A DNA stretch of 64,000 bases. Origin: Metallosphaera tengchongensis (GTDB lineage Archaea; Thermoproteota; Thermoprotei_A; Sulfolobales; Sulfolobaceae). The first letter of the stretch is position 1, and each line of letters begins with the position of its first letter. This document shows, one piece after another, positions 20,767 through 31,123 of this stretch. The stretch spans positions 601,501-665,500 of the forward strand of contig NZ_CP049074.1 of assembly GCF_013343295.1 (NCBI RefSeq), in the 5' to 3' direction. Under the pieces are notes generated by a model. That model searched no databases, was not told the origin of the DNA, and saw only the letters and a program-made list of their open reading frames with translations. Position numbers and translations under genes: made by a program.

Positions 20767-21763
20767 ATGTAAATCCAGGGACGCGGACGTACTGCAACCG
20801 CACACAGGTAAGAGGCTATGTAAGTCCTGTTTCCTGAAGGACGTTCAGAGAAGAGTTTCAGAGGAGGCTGTGAAGCTAGGTGTTACCAAGGCATCCAAAG
20901 TTCTAATTGCGGTATCAGGAGGTAAGGATAGCTTGGTCTTGGCTGATACGTTGGCTATGGTGATCGATCCTAAGAGGATCATCGCGTTCAACATAGTGGA
21001 GGGAATAGCGAACTATAACAGGGAAGGACAAGTCAAGGAACTTAACGCCTATCTCAGGGATCTAGGGATAGAGTTAATCTCCACTTCCTTCAGGGACGAA
21101 GTCGGGTTTTCACTCGATGATATGGTTAAATCCTCTAGGGAGAGAGGGTTGAACATCGCGGCCTGCACCTTTTGTGGTGGGTTCAGGAGGAAGTTAATTA
21201 ACCAAGCGGGGAGGAACGTCAACGCAGACTTAGTAGCTACAGGTCACAACTTAGATGACGAAGTTCAGACAGTCATCATTAATCTGCTGAGAGGCGATGT
21301 CAAGAAGTTGGGCAGAATAGGGGATTTACCCTTCAAGCTCAGCGATAAGTTCGTCATGAGGATCAAACCCTTGCGAAGGATCTATGAGTGGGAGACCACC
21401 CTCTACGCCCATTTCAAGGGGTACCACTTCCAGGAGGTTGAGTGTCCCTACATATCCCTGAGACCGACCATGAGAGCGAAGGTTAGGGATCTAATGTACG
21501 ATTTGGAGGAGAGATCTCCAGGGATTCTCCTTAAGATATTGGAAACCTATGACAGTCTGGGAGATCAAGTCAGGAAGGAATCTAAGTTACCTAACCTACC
21601 CTCATGTAAAATATGTGGAGATCCCACAAGTTTTGGAAGAGAGTATTGTAAAAACTGTGAGCTACTGATTTCATCAGGTCTACTGGGTGGTGAGGGTCTC
21701 GTCCAGGGGGAAGAAGGAGAGGCTGGTAAAACAGTTCCCTATAGCGGAAGAACATTGGAGTGA
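20753..21763 (+). CDS. tRNA 2-thiolation protein, TtuA/NcsA/CTU1 type
   Basis: PP-loop ATPase that thiolates tRNA uridine (U34 or U54), 336 codons. The N-terminal zinc pairs CDEC and CKSC are within residues 3-27 and the PP-loop SGGKDS is near residue 55. The internal CTFCG and the downstream ATGHNLDDE motif bind a cluster or the substrate. A C-terminal zinc ribbon (CKICGDPT...CKNC) is followed by a Gly/Glu-rich tail. The sulfur donor would be a ubiquitin-like protein encoded elsewhere. It is translationally overlapped with DUF211. Confidence 0.92.
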   Translation: MICDECKSRDADVLQPHTGKRLCKSCFLKDVQRRVSEEAVKLGVTKASKVLIAVSGGKDSLVLADTLAMVIDPKRIIAFNIVEGIANYNREGQVKELNAYLRDLGIELISTSFRDEVGFSLDDMVKSSRERGLNIAACTFCGGFRRKLINQAGRNVNADLVATGHNLDDEVQTVIINLLRGDVKKLGRIGDLPFKLSDKFVMRIKPLRRIYEWETTLYAHFKGYHFQEVECPYISLRPTMRAKVRDLMYDLEERSPGILLKILETYDSLGDQVRKESKLPNLPSCKICGDPTSFGREYCKNCELLISSGLLGGEGLVQGEEGEAGKTVPYSGRTLE

Positions 21764-21920
21764 GCGTTCTCAGGTTCTCAAAACGGGAGGTCTTGGGGGT
21801 TCAAAGCTTGCACTTTTAGGTTAAGGCTTACCCCACAATCATTTAATCTGGACCCTCACTCCAGTGATAATAGAACGGCCAACCTCGCCCCTTGGAGCGT
21901 GGAGGAAGTCAGCTAGACAA

Positions 21921-21952
21921 AGGTCAATGTATCAGGTCGTGAACACTGACCT
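21921..21952. other. Imperfect hairpin between convergent genes
   Basis: Arms AGGTCAATGT (21921-21930) and ACACTGACCT (21943-21952) pair at 9 of 10 positions across a 12-nt loop. They lie in the 214-nt spacer between the convergent thiolase and cobalamin adenosyltransferase genes. No T tract follows on either strand. It may be a weak terminator or processing stem; nothing else was recognised in this spacer. Confidence 0.3.
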
Positions 21953-21977
21953 CAACCATAATCGAGATCCGACTCAA

Positions 21978-22505
21978 TTAGAAGTACTTTCCAATATCGT
22001 AGTACCTTTCCGAGACTCCCTTTCTAGCATTGGCGGCAACTGCCATGATGAAGAGGAGGGAAGATAGCCTATTTAGATAAACGATGGTCGTCTTATTCCT
22101 CACCTCTAGCTCTCTGGAATACTTCACAGCATTCCTTTCTAACCTCCTTACCACTGCCCTCGCCACGTGGAGCGTCGAAGCCTCTTCACTTCCCCCTGGA
22201 ACTATGAAGAGCTTGACTGGACCGGTCTCCTTTCTGTAGACAACGGTCCTCTCCTCTATCCATTTCACCTTATCCATTGTAATTTTCTCTGAAAAAGTGC
22301 TCCAGTCCTCACCCAAGGAGAACAAGTCTAGTTGGACCTTCTCAAGATCCCTCCTCATGTCCTCCCAAGGAACCTTAGCGAGAGCTAGACCAATGAAGGA
22401 GTTGGCCTCATCTATATCCCCAAGGAAGTTAACCAAAGGAGAGTCCTTCCCTATGCGTCCCTTAGGGACGTTAGTTTCACCTTTGTCTCCAGAACGGGTG
22501 AACAT
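21978..22505 (-). CDS. Cob(I)alamin adenosyltransferase, PduO type
   Basis: Transfers adenosyl from ATP to corrinoid (EC 2.5.1.17), 175 codons. It is recognised by the ATP-binding N-terminus [12 protein letters not shown] and the helical-bundle motif [13 protein letters not shown] with the conserved Arg/Glu. The [13 protein letters not shown] helix is also typical. Adenosylcobalamin would be needed for methylmalonyl-CoA mutase of the carbon-fixation cycle encoded at the right edge of the window. It is divergent from leuS, 35 nt away. Confidence 0.93.
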   Translation of the reverse strand: MFTRSGDKGETNVPKGRIGKDSPLVNFLGDIDEANSFIGLALAKVPWEDMRRDLEKVQLDLFSLGEDWSTFSEKITMDKVKWIEERTVVYRKETGPVKLFIVPGGSEEASTLHVARAVVRRLERNAVKYSRELEVRNKTTIVYLNRLSSLLFIMAVAANARKGVSERYYDIGKYF

Positions 22506-22513
22506 TTAATAAG

Positions 22514-22521
22514 CTTATAAA
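22514..22521 (+). promoter_or_regulatory. TATA box of leuS
   Basis: TTATAAAA lies 20-27 nt upstream of the TTG at 22541, the distance expected when transcription starts at the start codon itself. Confidence 0.5.
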
Positions 22522-22540
22522 AGTTGTTCTTAAATAGGTT

Positions 22541-25399
22541 TTGGTGATCACGATTCCACCTCAAGAATTTACGGAGTTTCTCAACGAGATTTCTAAGAAA
22601 TGGCAAGAAGAGTGGAGAAGAAGCAGAATTTTCGAGGCGGAGCCCAAGGATCAAAAGAAGTTCTTCACTACAGTGGCCTTTCCGTATCCCAATTCACCCT
22701 TTCATCTTGGTCACGGAAGAACCTACGTCACTGGTGACATTTACGCCAGGTATATGAGAATGAAGGGTTATAACGTGCTCTATCCAATGGCGTTCCACTT
22801 CACTGGGACTCCCATAATTACCATGGCAGACGACGTCGCTAAGGGGGACAAGGAACTCCTGGACATATTCCAGAACATATACGAGATCCCATCTGAAGTT
22901 CTGCCTAAACTCTCTGACCCTCTCTTTATGGCCAACTATTTCAAGGAGGACATAAAGAAAGCCATGTCGGAGCTCGGTTTATCCATAGACTGGAGAAGGG
23001 AGTTCACCACCATAGACCCTAACTTTTCAGCCTTCATTGTCTGGCAGTTCTCCAAACTTCAAGAGAAGGGTTACGTTGTGAGGGATACCCATCCTGTCGG
23101 TTGGTGCCCTGTCCACAACCTACCTGTGGGCATGCACGATACTAAGGGGGATAAAGAACCGGACATAGGGGAATACACCCTGATCTTCTTTGAGACTAAA
23201 CAGGGAGATCTCGCAGCTGCTACCCTTAGGCCGGAGACCGTGTTTGGTGCAGTTGCAGTATGGGTAAACCCAAAGGCCACTTACGTTATTGCGGAAGCTT
23301 GGGGGAGGACCGTAATAGTCTCAGAGAAATCGGCAGAGAAGTTGAAATTCCAGCTTGATTCGGTTAAGGTAATAAAGAAGGTATCTGGCAGCGAGCTAAC
23401 AAAGATGACTTCAGTTAACCCCATAACAGGGAAGGAGATTCCGGTTCTTCCAGCCGACTTTGTGGATCCTTCCACAGCTACGGGAGTTGTGATGAGCGTT
23501 CCAGCTCACGCCCCGTTCGACTATTTTTATCTCAAGAAGGTTAAACCAAACGCTCAACCAATACCTGTGGTTTCGGTTGAGGGCTACTCAGACCTACCAG
23601 CGAGAGACCTAGTTGAGAGCACCCATCCAAAAGACGATGAGGATCTGAAGAAGTTAACTGAACAGCTTTACAGAGCGGAGTTTAACAAGGGAAAAATGAG
23701 GAACGACGTCCTCACCTTAGTAAAGAGTGAGTACAGGTCAGCGCTGGAATCCGTAGGTGGAAAACCCGTTCCAGAGGGCAGGGAGATTATCACCAAATTC
23801 CTTGTGGAAGTAGGAAAGGGTGGGAAACTGCTGGAAATAATGAATAAGCCGGTGTACTGCAGGTGCGGAAACGAGGTGGTCGTGAAAATACTGAAGGATC
23901 AATGGTTTCTGGACTACGGAAACCCGGAGTGGAAAAGCTTAGCCAAGGAACTCCTGTCCAAAATGAGGGTTGTTCCTGAGGAGACCAGGAAGGACTTCGA
24001 GTACGCCTTAGATTGGTTGCAGAAGAGGGCGTGTGCTAGGACCAGAGGTTTAGGGACGCCTCTACCCTGGGATAAGAGGTGGATAATAGAGAGCCTATCC
24101 GATTCAACAATTTACATGGCTTACTATACCATATCCCATAAGATCAAGGAAGCTGGTTTGCATCCGTTCCAGCTCACCGGTGAGACCTGGGATTACATCC
24201 TCCTAGGGAAGGGTAACCCGGAGGAAATCGCAACCAAGACTGGAATCGGGAAGGATCTGTTGATGGAGCTCAGGAGACACTTCACTTACTGGTACCCATT
24301 GGACATGAGACACAGCGGGCCAGACCTCATTCCCAACCATCTGAGCTTCTTCATTTTCAACCATGCAGGAGTTTTCCCCAAGGAACTATGGCCCAGGGGA
24401 GTCGCAGTAAACGGTTTCATACTTTACGAAGGGAAGAAAATGAGTAAATCCTTGAGGAATATAGTTCCACTTAGGAAGGCGATAAGGATTTACGGTTCCG
24501 ACGTGGTGAGAATAGCCCTCACTTCCACAGTGGACATGGGCTCAGACGCGAACTTCACGGAAAGCGTCGCTAAGTCCATCTCCGATAGCCTAAAGAGGTT
24601 CTTCGAACTTCTGGATTACACTAGTGGCTCTCAACTGGACGGTACGCCAGAGAAGTGGCTGAGGTCAAAACTCAATAGGATAGTCAAGGAGTCCACTCCT
24701 CTCATGGAAGAGATGAAGTACAGGGAAGTTGTAAACGATCTCCTATTCAACCTCTCCTCCTACATCAATGAGTATCTAGAGATGGTTAGATCGGAGTCCA
24801 GGGAGTATAACCCTAAGGTGATCAGGGAGGTTCTGGAGGTTTGGACTAAGATGATTTCACCCTTCGCTCCCCACACGGCAGAGGAGGTTTGGCACAGACT
24901 TGGGCACGAATCCTTTGTTGTCACTGAGACCTGGCCAGTCCCTGACGAGGGCAAGATAGACGACAAGATCGAACTAGAGCACGAGTACTATAAGCAACTT
25001 ATAGACGACATCAGGGCAATTCTCAACGTGTACAAGGGTAAACCTTCTTCCGTAACCCTCTACGTTCACGACGGAAGTCTGAGGAGGTTGGTTTCCACAG
25101 CGTTAGAGGTCTTAAGTAAGGGAGGCAGCGTCAAGGAATTCATGCAGACAAACCAGCCTAAGACTAAGGAAGAAGCGAAGAGACTCCAGAGAGTAGTTCA
25201 GTATGTGACCGAGATGTCTGAGACCAACAAGAGGTTGCTTAAGGTGGAAGATGACGAAATGGAAATGTTAAGGAGAGGAATACCATTCATAAGATATAAG
25301 TTGAACCTAGAGGTTGAAGTGCTCCAGTTTACTGAGGAAGTAGGGAAATTGATCAAGAAGGAAGCTTTACCCCTGAGACCAGCGATAGTCTTGAAGTAG
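22541..25399 (+). CDS. leuS: Leucyl-tRNA synthetase
   Basis: Class Ia synthetase for tRNA-Leu (EC 6.1.1.4), 952 codons, the archaeal/eukaryal form. It has the HIGH-type motif HLGHGRTY (about residue 57), a CP1 editing domain with [11 protein letters not shown] and [13 protein letters not shown], and KKMSKSLRN near residue 633. A helical anticodon-binding domain follows. Intact catalytic and editing motifs argue that this is the active LeuRS rather than the degenerate paralogue found in Sulfolobales. TTG at 22541 fits a leaderless mRNA; a GTG follows directly. Confidence 0.96.
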   Translation: MVITIPPQEFTEFLNEISKKWQEEWRRSRIFEAEPKDQKKFFTTVAFPYPNSPFHLGHGRTYVTGDIYARYMRMKGYNVLYPMAFHFTGTPIITMADDVAKGDKELLDIFQNIYEIPSEVLPKLSDPLFMANYFKEDIKKAMSELGLSIDWRREFTTIDPNFSAFIVWQFSKLQEKGYVVRDTHPVGWCPVHNLPVGMHDTKGDKEPDIGEYTLIFFETKQGDLAAATLRPETVFGAVAVWVNPKATYVIAEAWGRTVIVSEKSAEKLKFQLDSVKVIKKVSGSELTKMTSVNPITGKEIPVLPADFVDPSTATGVVMSVPAHAPFDYFYLKKVKPNAQPIPVVSVEGYSDLPARDLVESTHPKDDEDLKKLTEQLYRAEFNKGKMRNDVLTLVKSEYRSALESVGGKPVPEGREIITKFLVEVGKGGKLLEIMNKPVYCRCGNEVVVKILKDQWFLDYGNPEWKSLAKELLSKMRVVPEETRKDFEYALDWLQKRACARTRGLGTPLPWDKRWIIESLSDSTIYMAYYTISHKIKEAGLHPFQLTGETWDYILLGKGNPEEIATKTGIGKDLLMELRRHFTYWYPLDMRHSGPDLIPNHLSFFIFNHAGVFPKELWPRGVAVNGFILYEGKKMSKSLRNIVPLRKAIRIYGSDVVRIALTSTVDMGSDANFTESVAKSISDSLKRFFELLDYTSGSQLDGTPEKWLRSKLNRIVKESTPLMEEMKYREVVNDLLFNLSSYINEYLEMVRSESREYNPKVIREVLEVWTKMISPFAPHTAEEVWHRLGHESFVVTETWPVPDEGKIDDKIELEHEYYKQLIDDIRAILNVYKGKPSSVTLYVHDGSLRRLVSTALEVLSKGGSVKEFMQTNQPKTKEEAKRLQRVVQYVTEMSETNKRLLKVEDDEMEMLRRGIPFIRYKLNLEVEVLQFTEEVGKLIKKEALPLRPAIVLK

Positions 25400-25401
25400 G
25401 T

Positions 25402-25971
25402 CTACTTCAACCTCACTCTACTTTTCTTTATCTCAACTCTTCCAATTTTTACGAGATGCGATAGCTCCTCCCTAATTTCCTCCTTAGATCTCCTGAGCTT
25501 CCTTGATGAGATATTAACTAGGTCCTGGAGCGTAGCCTCTCCACCTAGCTCCCTCAGGATTTGGATCACGTCATCCCTCTCCTGAACGTCCTCTATTACG
25601 CCATGGTTTAACCTAAACAGGAACCTAGTCCCCTCCCCTATGGCCAAAAAGGAATTAGCATCGACCTTGGTAACCTTGAATTTCCTAGAATCTGGTAGTT
25701 TCAACTCCCTAATTGACGTGACCAGTAAGTAATTGGGAGGGACTTGGTTTTCGCTGTCAGCTTCAAATACCATGTTTACCGAACCTTGATCGCATGTTAA
25801 GTCTACGGAAAAGGGTACCAAGTTCCACTTTATTTTCTCTTGATTAAGTATGCAGACCTTTTCCCCTCTCCTAGTCAACTCTCTTGCTATAGAGAACGTG
25901 ATGGATAAATTAACACTATAATAGTAGGATACAATAAGGTGTTTCCCTGATAGGAGCTCCTCGAGGAACAT
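25402..25971 (-). CDS. Conserved hypothetical protein with C-terminal winged-helix region, 189 aa
   Basis: I do not recognise the N-terminal part (MFLEELLSGKHLIVSYYYSV), which reads like a small alpha/beta domain without an intact P-loop. The last 60 residues (IQILRELGGEATLQDLVNIS...LVKIGRVEIKKSRVRLK) look like a winged helix. It converges on leuS with a 2-nt gap and is divergent from hisC, sharing the intergenic GTTAAAAAC box. Confidence 0.65.
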   Translation of the reverse strand: MFLEELLSGKHLIVSYYYSVNLSITFSIARELTRRGEKVCILNQEKIKWNLVPFSVDLTCDQGSVNMVFEADSENQVPPNYLLVTSIRELKLPDSRKFKVTKVDANSFLAIGEGTRFLFRLNHGVIEDVQERDDVIQILRELGGEATLQDLVNISSRKLRRSKEEIREELSHLVKIGRVEIKKSRVRLK

Positions 25972-25990
25972 GAAGGAAAAAGCTTAAAGG

Positions 25991-26001
25991 AAGTTAAAAA
26001 C
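25991..26001. promoter_or_regulatory. Shared TATA-like box between the unknown gene and hisC
   Basis: AAGTTAAAAAC is centred near 25996, about 25 nt from the ATG of the minus-strand gene (25971) and about 26 nt from the proposed ATT start of hisC (26022). A second box, AGCTTAAAGG (25981-25990), could serve hisC with a short leader instead. Confidence 0.4.
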
Positions 26002-26021
26002 TATAACCACGAGGGATTCTT

Positions 26022-27098
26022 ATTGCACCAACCGACGTAAATGAATTAATATACCCCTGGTTAAGGGAGGCAAAGGAGTACGACTTCACTGACATAAAGG
26101 ACGGAATTAGGTTACACCTCAACGAGTCTCCCTATTCTCCACCGGATTTCGTATTGGAGGCTGTTTCTAAGTACTTGAGCAAGGGGAACAGGTATCAGCA
26201 TCCAGATCTCTCTAGGAGGTTCAAGGAGCTAGCAGCGGAGTACAACAAGGTTGAACCTGAGGAGATATTCCCCACGCCGGGAGGAGATGGAGCCATCAGG
26301 TCGGTGTTCATGAGCCTGGCCCAAACAGGCGATAACGTTGTTACTAACTATCCGAGTTATAGCATGTACTCGGTCTACTCCTCCTTTAGGGGGTTAAATC
26401 AAGTGAAGATATCATTGAAGGAAGGAGAAGATTGGTGGAATGAGGATTGGGAAAACTTGCTCTCAAACTCAAAGAAAGCCAGGTTAGTAGCCATAGACGA
26501 TCCAAACAACCCAACTGGATCCCCTATGTTAAGTGCCGACGAAAGTAAAATAGCAGAGCTTGCACAATCCACCAAAGGCTTTGTCCTCTTGGATGAGGCC
26601 TACTACGAGTTCTCAGGTTATACAGCGTCCCGGCTAGTTAGTAAGTACCCAAACCTAATTATTGTTAGAACCATGAGCAAGGCATTCTCCCTAGCCTCCT
26701 TCAGAGTGGGTTACCTCATTGCAAATAAAGATGTGGTGAAGACGCTTGAGAAGGGATCCACTCCGTTCGACGTAGCCTTACCTTCACTGATAGCTGGCAT
26801 CACGGCCCTGGAAAACCCTAAATACGCGAGGGACGTAGCTGGGGAAATATCTAGGAATAGAAACGAACTTTACAATTCGCTCAGGGGTATGGGGGTTAAG
26901 GTATACAAGTCCATCACAAATTTCCTTCTCATTAAACACCAAGGTGATTTAGTGAACCCTCTGCTTAGGAAGGGGATAGCGATCAGGAACCCAATGAAAG
27001 GATTTTATAGGGTCACAGTGGGGACAAGAGACCAGTGTAAAGTTTTCATTGAGAGGTTGGGTGAGATTCTTGAAAATAGCGATACCAAACAAGGGTAG
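26022..27098 (+). CDS. hisC: Histidinol-phosphate aminotransferase with near-cognate (ATT) start
   Basis: PLP enzyme of histidine synthesis (EC 2.6.1.9), about 358 residues if started at ATT 26022. Conserved N-terminal sequence ((M)[13 protein letters not shown] and [13 protein letters not shown], the substrate-binding part of the family) lies in frame upstream of the first canonical start, a TTG at 26154. The frame closes at a TAA at 26004 with no ATG, GTG or TTG between. GAGGG lies 6 nt before the ATT. Later landmarks are [17 protein letters not shown] and the PLP lysine in [10 protein letters not shown]. First gene of the his operon; it overlaps hisG by 29 nt. Confidence 0.88.
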   Translation: MAPTDVNELIYPWLREAKEYDFTDIKDGIRLHLNESPYSPPDFVLEAVSKYLSKGNRYQHPDLSRRFKELAAEYNKVEPEEIFPTPGGDGAIRSVFMSLAQTGDNVVTNYPSYSMYSVYSSFRGLNQVKISLKEGEDWWNEDWENLLSNSKKARLVAIDDPNNPTGSPMLSADESKIAELAQSTKGFVLLDEAYYEFSGYTASRLVSKYPNLIIVRTMSKAFSLASFRVGYLIANKDVVKTLEKGSTPFDVALPSLIAGITALENPKYARDVAGEISRNRNELYNSLRGMGVKVYKSITNFLLIKHQGDLVNPLLRKGIAIRNPMKGFYRVTVGTRDQCKVFIERLGEILENSDTKQG

Positions 27099-27927
27099 AT
27101 TGCAGGGTCCAGCTATTCAATTTTTAAACTACGTTGGGATTAAGCCCCTCGCCAACGACGATAGGGCACTTATGGTTCCAACGAGTTGGGAAGGGGTTCA
27201 GCTAATAACCGTTAGAACAGAGGACATTCCAAGTATAGTGGAGACCGGAGCTGTGGATATAGGTATCACAGGGTTGGACTACGTCCTGGAATCTGAGGCA
27301 GATGTGGAGGAGTTGGTGAAACTTGACTTTGGAAGGTCTAGGATAGTCCTAGCAGTACCCCAGAGTTGGAACGTAGAAAGACCTGAGGAAATAAGGAGGG
27401 AGATTAGAATCGCGACCAAGTACTCCAACTTAGCTACTAAGTACTTGGAGAGGAAGGGATTGAAGGCCAAGCTTGTGAAAATTAGTGGAGCTGCTGAGAT
27501 CATGCCTTCCTTAGGAGCTGCTGATGCCATAATAGATGTGACGAGTACCGGCACGACCCTGAAGCTTCATGGCCTTAAGCCTATAGATACTGTGGTTGAA
27601 AGTTACGGTGTTGTAATAGGGAATAGATCGTGGGTAAAGAGCGAGGAGGCTGACAGGATAAACCTAGTCCTCACAATGATGAAGGGTGCATTAAACGCTA
27701 GGGGGAAGAAAATGATATTTATGAACGTTGCCGACGCCTACCTCTCCTCAGTTGTGTCTTCGTTACCAGCCATGCTTGCCCCAGCCATATCCAAGCTAAG
27801 TAACTCGGATGCCTGGGAAGTGGTCACGGTCACCGATGAGGATAGACTACCAGAGGTCATAGCTAAGGCAAAGACTGCTGGGGCAAAGGATATCGTAGTA
27901 GTTAACATTGAAAAGGTGATAAAGTGA
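27070..27927 (+). CDS. hisG: ATP phosphoribosyltransferase (long form)
   Basis: First committed step of histidine synthesis (EC 2.4.2.17), about 285 residues including the C-terminal regulatory ACT-like domain, so it needs no HisZ. Recognised by [11 protein letters not shown], the [11 protein letters not shown] strand and the PRPP loop DVTSTGTTL near residue 160. TTG at 27070 matches the normal N-terminus; the frame extends 21 nt upstream to another TTG. Feedback inhibition by histidine is expected of the long form. Confidence 0.95.
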   Translation: MKIAIPNKGRLQGPAIQFLNYVGIKPLANDDRALMVPTSWEGVQLITVRTEDIPSIVETGAVDIGITGLDYVLESEADVEELVKLDFGRSRIVLAVPQSWNVERPEEIRREIRIATKYSNLATKYLERKGLKAKLVKISGAAEIMPSLGAADAIIDVTSTGTTLKLHGLKPIDTVVESYGVVIGNRSWVKSEEADRINLVLTMMKGALNARGKKMIFMNVADAYLSSVVSSLPAMLAPAISKLSNSDAWEVVTVTDEDRLPEVIAKAKTAGAKDIVVVNIEKVIK

Positions 27928-28613
27928 AAGTGGTTCCGAGCATTGATATCAGTCAAGGCAAAGCAGTCAAGAGGGTGAAGGGCAGGGAGGGCACTGGGCT
28001 GATCCTCGGGGATCCCATAAAAATAGCTAGGGAGTTGAGATCGTTCGGATACGATGCAATCCATGTGGTTGACCTAGACGCTGCTGAGGGTAAGGGAGAC
28101 AACACGTCCTTAGTGGTGGAGATTGTCAAGGAAGGGTTCGACCATGTGAGTGTAGGGGGAGGGATTAGGACAAGGGAAAGACTGGAAAGACTGATCTCTT
28201 TAGGGGTAACCAGGGTAGTCATGTCTACTTTACCTTTCACCATGGTGAATGACTTCATGAAAATCTCCCAGGGATATCTGGACAAGGTGATGATCTCCGT
28301 GGACTATTGTGGCGATGAGGTATTGATAAAGGGCTGGAAGGCCAGCGCACTTTCAGTATCTAAGGCTCTAGAAATTGTGAGTTCCCTGGGAGTGAGAGGG
28401 GTTATATTCACTTACGTTTGTAATGAGGGCACAACCATGGGCATAGACCCGCAGGTAGGCGACTACGCACGGAGGGTTCCAGGAGAGAGGGGTTACGCTG
28501 GGGGGATAGGGACCTTTGAGGACTTGAGGTTACTAAGTTCAATGGGCTTCGACTTCGCCATAGTAGGTATGGCGCTCTATACTGGCGTTCTCAGGGGTGT
28601 CGTTGATGTCTAG
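27924..28613 (+). CDS. hisA: ProFAR isomerase HisA
   Basis: TIM-barrel isomerase of N'-ProFAR to PRFAR (EC 5.3.1.16), 229 codons. The catalytic Asp is in PSIDISQGKAVKR (residue 8) and the second Asp lies in VDYCGDEV. The phosphate-binding VGGGIRTRE and YAGGIGTFEDL loops are visible. The GTG start overlaps hisG by 4 nt. Confidence 0.93.
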   Translation: MKVVPSIDISQGKAVKRVKGREGTGLILGDPIKIARELRSFGYDAIHVVDLDAAEGKGDNTSLVVEIVKEGFDHVSVGGGIRTRERLERLISLGVTRVVMSTLPFTMVNDFMKISQGYLDKVMISVDYCGDEVLIKGWKASALSVSKALEIVSSLGVRGVIFTYVCNEGTTMGIDPQVGDYARRVPGERGYAGGIGTFEDLRLLSSMGFDFAIVGMALYTGVLRGVVDV

Positions 28614-29187
28614 GTATTCTGAAAAGGTGAGGGATACCAAGGAGACTAGAGTGCAGGTTAAGCTTGAGCTGGACGGTGACGGAAAAGTGGAGGTGAAAAC
28701 GCCAGTGTCCTTCTTCAATCATATGGTTCACTCCCTCCTCTTTTACATGGGTACAAACTCCCTTGTTGTCGCTGAGGACAAGCAGAACTTTGACGACCAC
28801 CACATTGTGGAAGATGTGGGGATAACCCTAGGACTTACCTTAAAGGAAGCCCTCGGGGACAAGAGGGGGATAAGAAGGTTCTCAAGCGCCATAGTGCCGA
28901 TGGACGAGGCGTTAGTTATGGTTGCTGTGGACGTGTCAGGGAGAGGTTACGCCTCCGTAAATCTGGACCTGAAGAGGGAAAAGGTTGGCGACCTGTCTAC
29001 AGAGAACGTGTCCCACTTCTTTTGGTCATTTGCGACCAATGCAGGGGTGACTCTTCACATTAGGAAACTGGACGGTTATAACGAGCATCACATAATAGAG
29101 GCCTCTTTTAAGGGGGTCGGTCTAGTCCTAAAGGACGCCTGTTCATTGACAGGAACGGACATCAGGAGCACTAAGGGATCACTATGA
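28606..29187 (+). CDS. hisB: Imidazoleglycerol-phosphate dehydratase
   Basis: Dehydratase step of histidine synthesis (EC 4.2.1.19), 193 codons from the ATG at 28606. It is monofunctional: the histidinol-phosphatase half of bacterial HisB is absent, so that enzyme must be encoded elsewhere. Metal-binding motifs DDHHIVEDVG and EHHIIEASFK are present. A GTG 9 nt upstream is an alternative start. It overlaps hisA by 8 nt. Confidence 0.95.
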   Translation: MSRYSEKVRDTKETRVQVKLELDGDGKVEVKTPVSFFNHMVHSLLFYMGTNSLVVAEDKQNFDDHHIVEDVGITLGLTLKEALGDKRGIRRFSSAIVPMDEALVMVAVDVSGRGYASVNLDLKREKVGDLSTENVSHFFWSFATNAGVTLHIRKLDGYNEHHIIEASFKGVGLVLKDACSLTGTDIRSTKGSL

Positions 29188-29939
29188 CGACTAAGAGGAT
29201 AATAGCTTGCTTAGACGTAAAGGACGGGAAAGTGGTTAAGGGCGTGAAATTCTTAGATCTGAAGTTGAAAGGGGATCCTGCAGAGTTGGCATCAAGGTAT
29301 GAGGAGGAGGGGGCAGACGAAATAGTATTCCTCGACATCTCAGCCACAATAGAAGGAAGGAGGACCCTGTTGGAAAAGGTTAGGGAGACCGCAAGCGTTC
29401 TATCCATACCCCTTACCGTCGGAGGAGGGGTAAGGTCAGTTGAGGACGTCTCTAGACTGCTTTCCAACGGAGCTGATAAGGTTAGCTTAAACACCATTTC
29501 AGTCGAGAACCCGGCGGTTGTCTCTGAAGCCTCCAGAGAATTTGGAGCGCAAGCCGTGGTGGTTGCGATCGACGCCAAGAAGGAGGGAAAATCGTGGAGA
29601 GTATTTACCAAATCTGGTACCAAGGACACAGGGCTAGACGTCTTAGCATGGGCTAAGAAAGTTGAGGTACTAGGAGCAGGGGAGATCCTCCTCACAAGCA
29701 TAGACAGAGACGGAACCAGGGAAGGATTTGACGTGGAGTTAACCAAGAACGTTGTAGAAATTACGAACATACCTGTAATAGCGAGCGGTGGTGCAGGAAG
29801 ACCGGAGCACTTCCTGGACGTCTTTAAGCTTTCTGGTGCAGATGCAGCCCTAGCCGCAGGTATCTTCCACGATGGCGTGGTAAGGATACGGGACTTAAAG
29901 GATTACTTAAAAAGGGAGGGGGTAGAGGTTAGAGCATGA
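29184..29939 (+). CDS. hisF: Imidazole glycerol phosphate synthase cyclase subunit
   Basis: TIM-barrel cyclase that works with HisH (EC 4.3.2.10), 251 codons. Catalytic Asp residues are in IACLDVKDGKVVKG (residue 11) and SIDRDGTREGFD (near residue 174). Phosphate loops VGGGVRSVED and ASGGAGRPEH are clear. ATG start overlapping hisB by 4 nt. Confidence 0.97.
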   Translation: MTTKRIIACLDVKDGKVVKGVKFLDLKLKGDPAELASRYEEEGADEIVFLDISATIEGRRTLLEKVRETASVLSIPLTVGGGVRSVEDVSRLLSNGADKVSLNTISVENPAVVSEASREFGAQAVVVAIDAKKEGKSWRVFTKSGTKDTGLDVLAWAKKVEVLGAGEILLTSIDRDGTREGFDVELTKNVVEITNIPVIASGGAGRPEHFLDVFKLSGADAALAAGIFHDGVVRIRDLKDYLKREGVEVRA

Positions 29940-31123
29940 TAAGGAGAGAGTTACCGAAGAGAAGGGTCCAGTCCTTCTCTGACGTTTTAGACAGGGTTAG
30001 GGAAATTATAAATAGGGTAAGGGTAGGTGGCGACCAAGCTCTGAGGGAGCTTACTTTACAGATAGACGGTGTTAAGTTGGATAGGCTTGTGTTGGAGGAC
30101 AGTTACATTAAGGAGAGATCTGAAGTCCTTGACCCTAAGGTTAAAGAGGCGATAGACAACGTTTGGCTCCAACTGACTTCATTCCACGATCTCATTAAGC
30201 CACCTAACCTGGGTGGGGGAAGCGAGGGGGTGGAGTACGGGATAATATGGAAACCTATTAGGAAGCTTGGGATATACGTTCCTGGAGGGAAGAAAGCCTA
30301 TCCCTCCTCGTTAATGATGGCTGGAATTCCGGCTAAGATAGCTGGAGTGAAGGAGATATTTGTATCCACGCCAACGAGGGGAGATCTGGACCCAGCGATT
30401 GCTTATATTGCACAGAAACTTCAAGTCAAGAACGTCTATCCCATAGGAGGAGCTCAGGCAATAGCAGCTATGGCTTACGGAACTGAGAGCGTGAAGGCGG
30501 TGGACAAAATAGTTGGTCCAGGGAATGTGTACGTTCAGGGTGCCAAGTTTTTAGTTAGCAGTGACGTCGGAATAGACGCAATTGAAGGGCCTACAGAGCT
30601 CGTGATCATTGCAGATGAGAACGCCAATCCTAAGAACGTTGCCCTAGACCTTATGGCACAGGGAGAGCACGGTTCTTCCTCAATGTTGGTACTAATTTCA
30701 AACTCCGCCGAGTTGCTGAATGAAGTTTCGAACCTCCTTCAAGGGGATAACGAGTTCTACTTGGTGAAAGTCTCTTCCTTAGAGGAGGGCATCCAGATAG
30801 CTAATGAGCTGGCTCCAGAACACCTGTCCTTATACACTTCTAGGGCAAGGGAACTTCTAGCGAGGGTGGAGAACGCCGGAGCTATCACACTTGGAAACAC
30901 TCCGCCAGCTCTTATTGACTACTCCGCTGGACCTGATCACATACTTCCCACTAACGGTTGGGCTAGATTTAAGGGAGGGCTCACGGTATTCGACTTCCTA
31001 AAGGGCATATCCTACGTTAGGGCGGAAAGGATTTCCGAGTCCCTGGTGAAATCTGCTGAGATTATTGCGAGATATGAAGGTTTTAACGTTCACGCCAATA
31101 GCGTAGGTGTTAGATATGAGTGA
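29936..31123 (+). CDS. hisD: Histidinol dehydrogenase
   Basis: Zinc enzyme oxidising histidinol to histidine with NAD (EC 1.1.1.23), 395 codons, a little shorter than bacterial forms (about 430). Signature stretches include YVPGGKKAYPSSLMM, IVGPGNVYVQGAK, the zinc/His region AQGEHGSSSM, and DYSAGPDHILPTNGWAR. It overlaps hisF by 4 nt and hisE by 8 nt. Confidence 0.96.
   Translation: MIRRELPKRRVQSFSDVLDRVREIINRVRVGGDQALRELTLQIDGVKLDRLVLEDSYIKERSEVLDPKVKEAIDNVWLQLTSFHDLIKPPNLGGGSEGVEYGIIWKPIRKLGIYVPGGKKAYPSSLMMAGIPAKIAGVKEIFVSTPTRGDLDPAIAYIAQKLQVKNVYPIGGAQAIAAMAYGTESVKAVDKIVGPGNVYVQGAKFLVSSDVGIDAIEGPTELVIIADENANPKNVALDLMAQGEHGSSSMLVLISNSAELLNEVSNLLQGDNEFYLVKVSSLEEGIQIANELAPEHLSLYTSRARELLARVENAGAITLGNTPPALIDYSAGPDHILPTNGWARFKGGLTVFDFLKGISYVRAERISESLVKSAEIIARYEGFNVHANSVGVRYE

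Noticed and set aside
21790-21830. A GGTTCAAA sequence resembling a tRNA T loop
   Set aside because: No T-stem pairing, acceptor stem, D arm or anticodon arm could be built around it.
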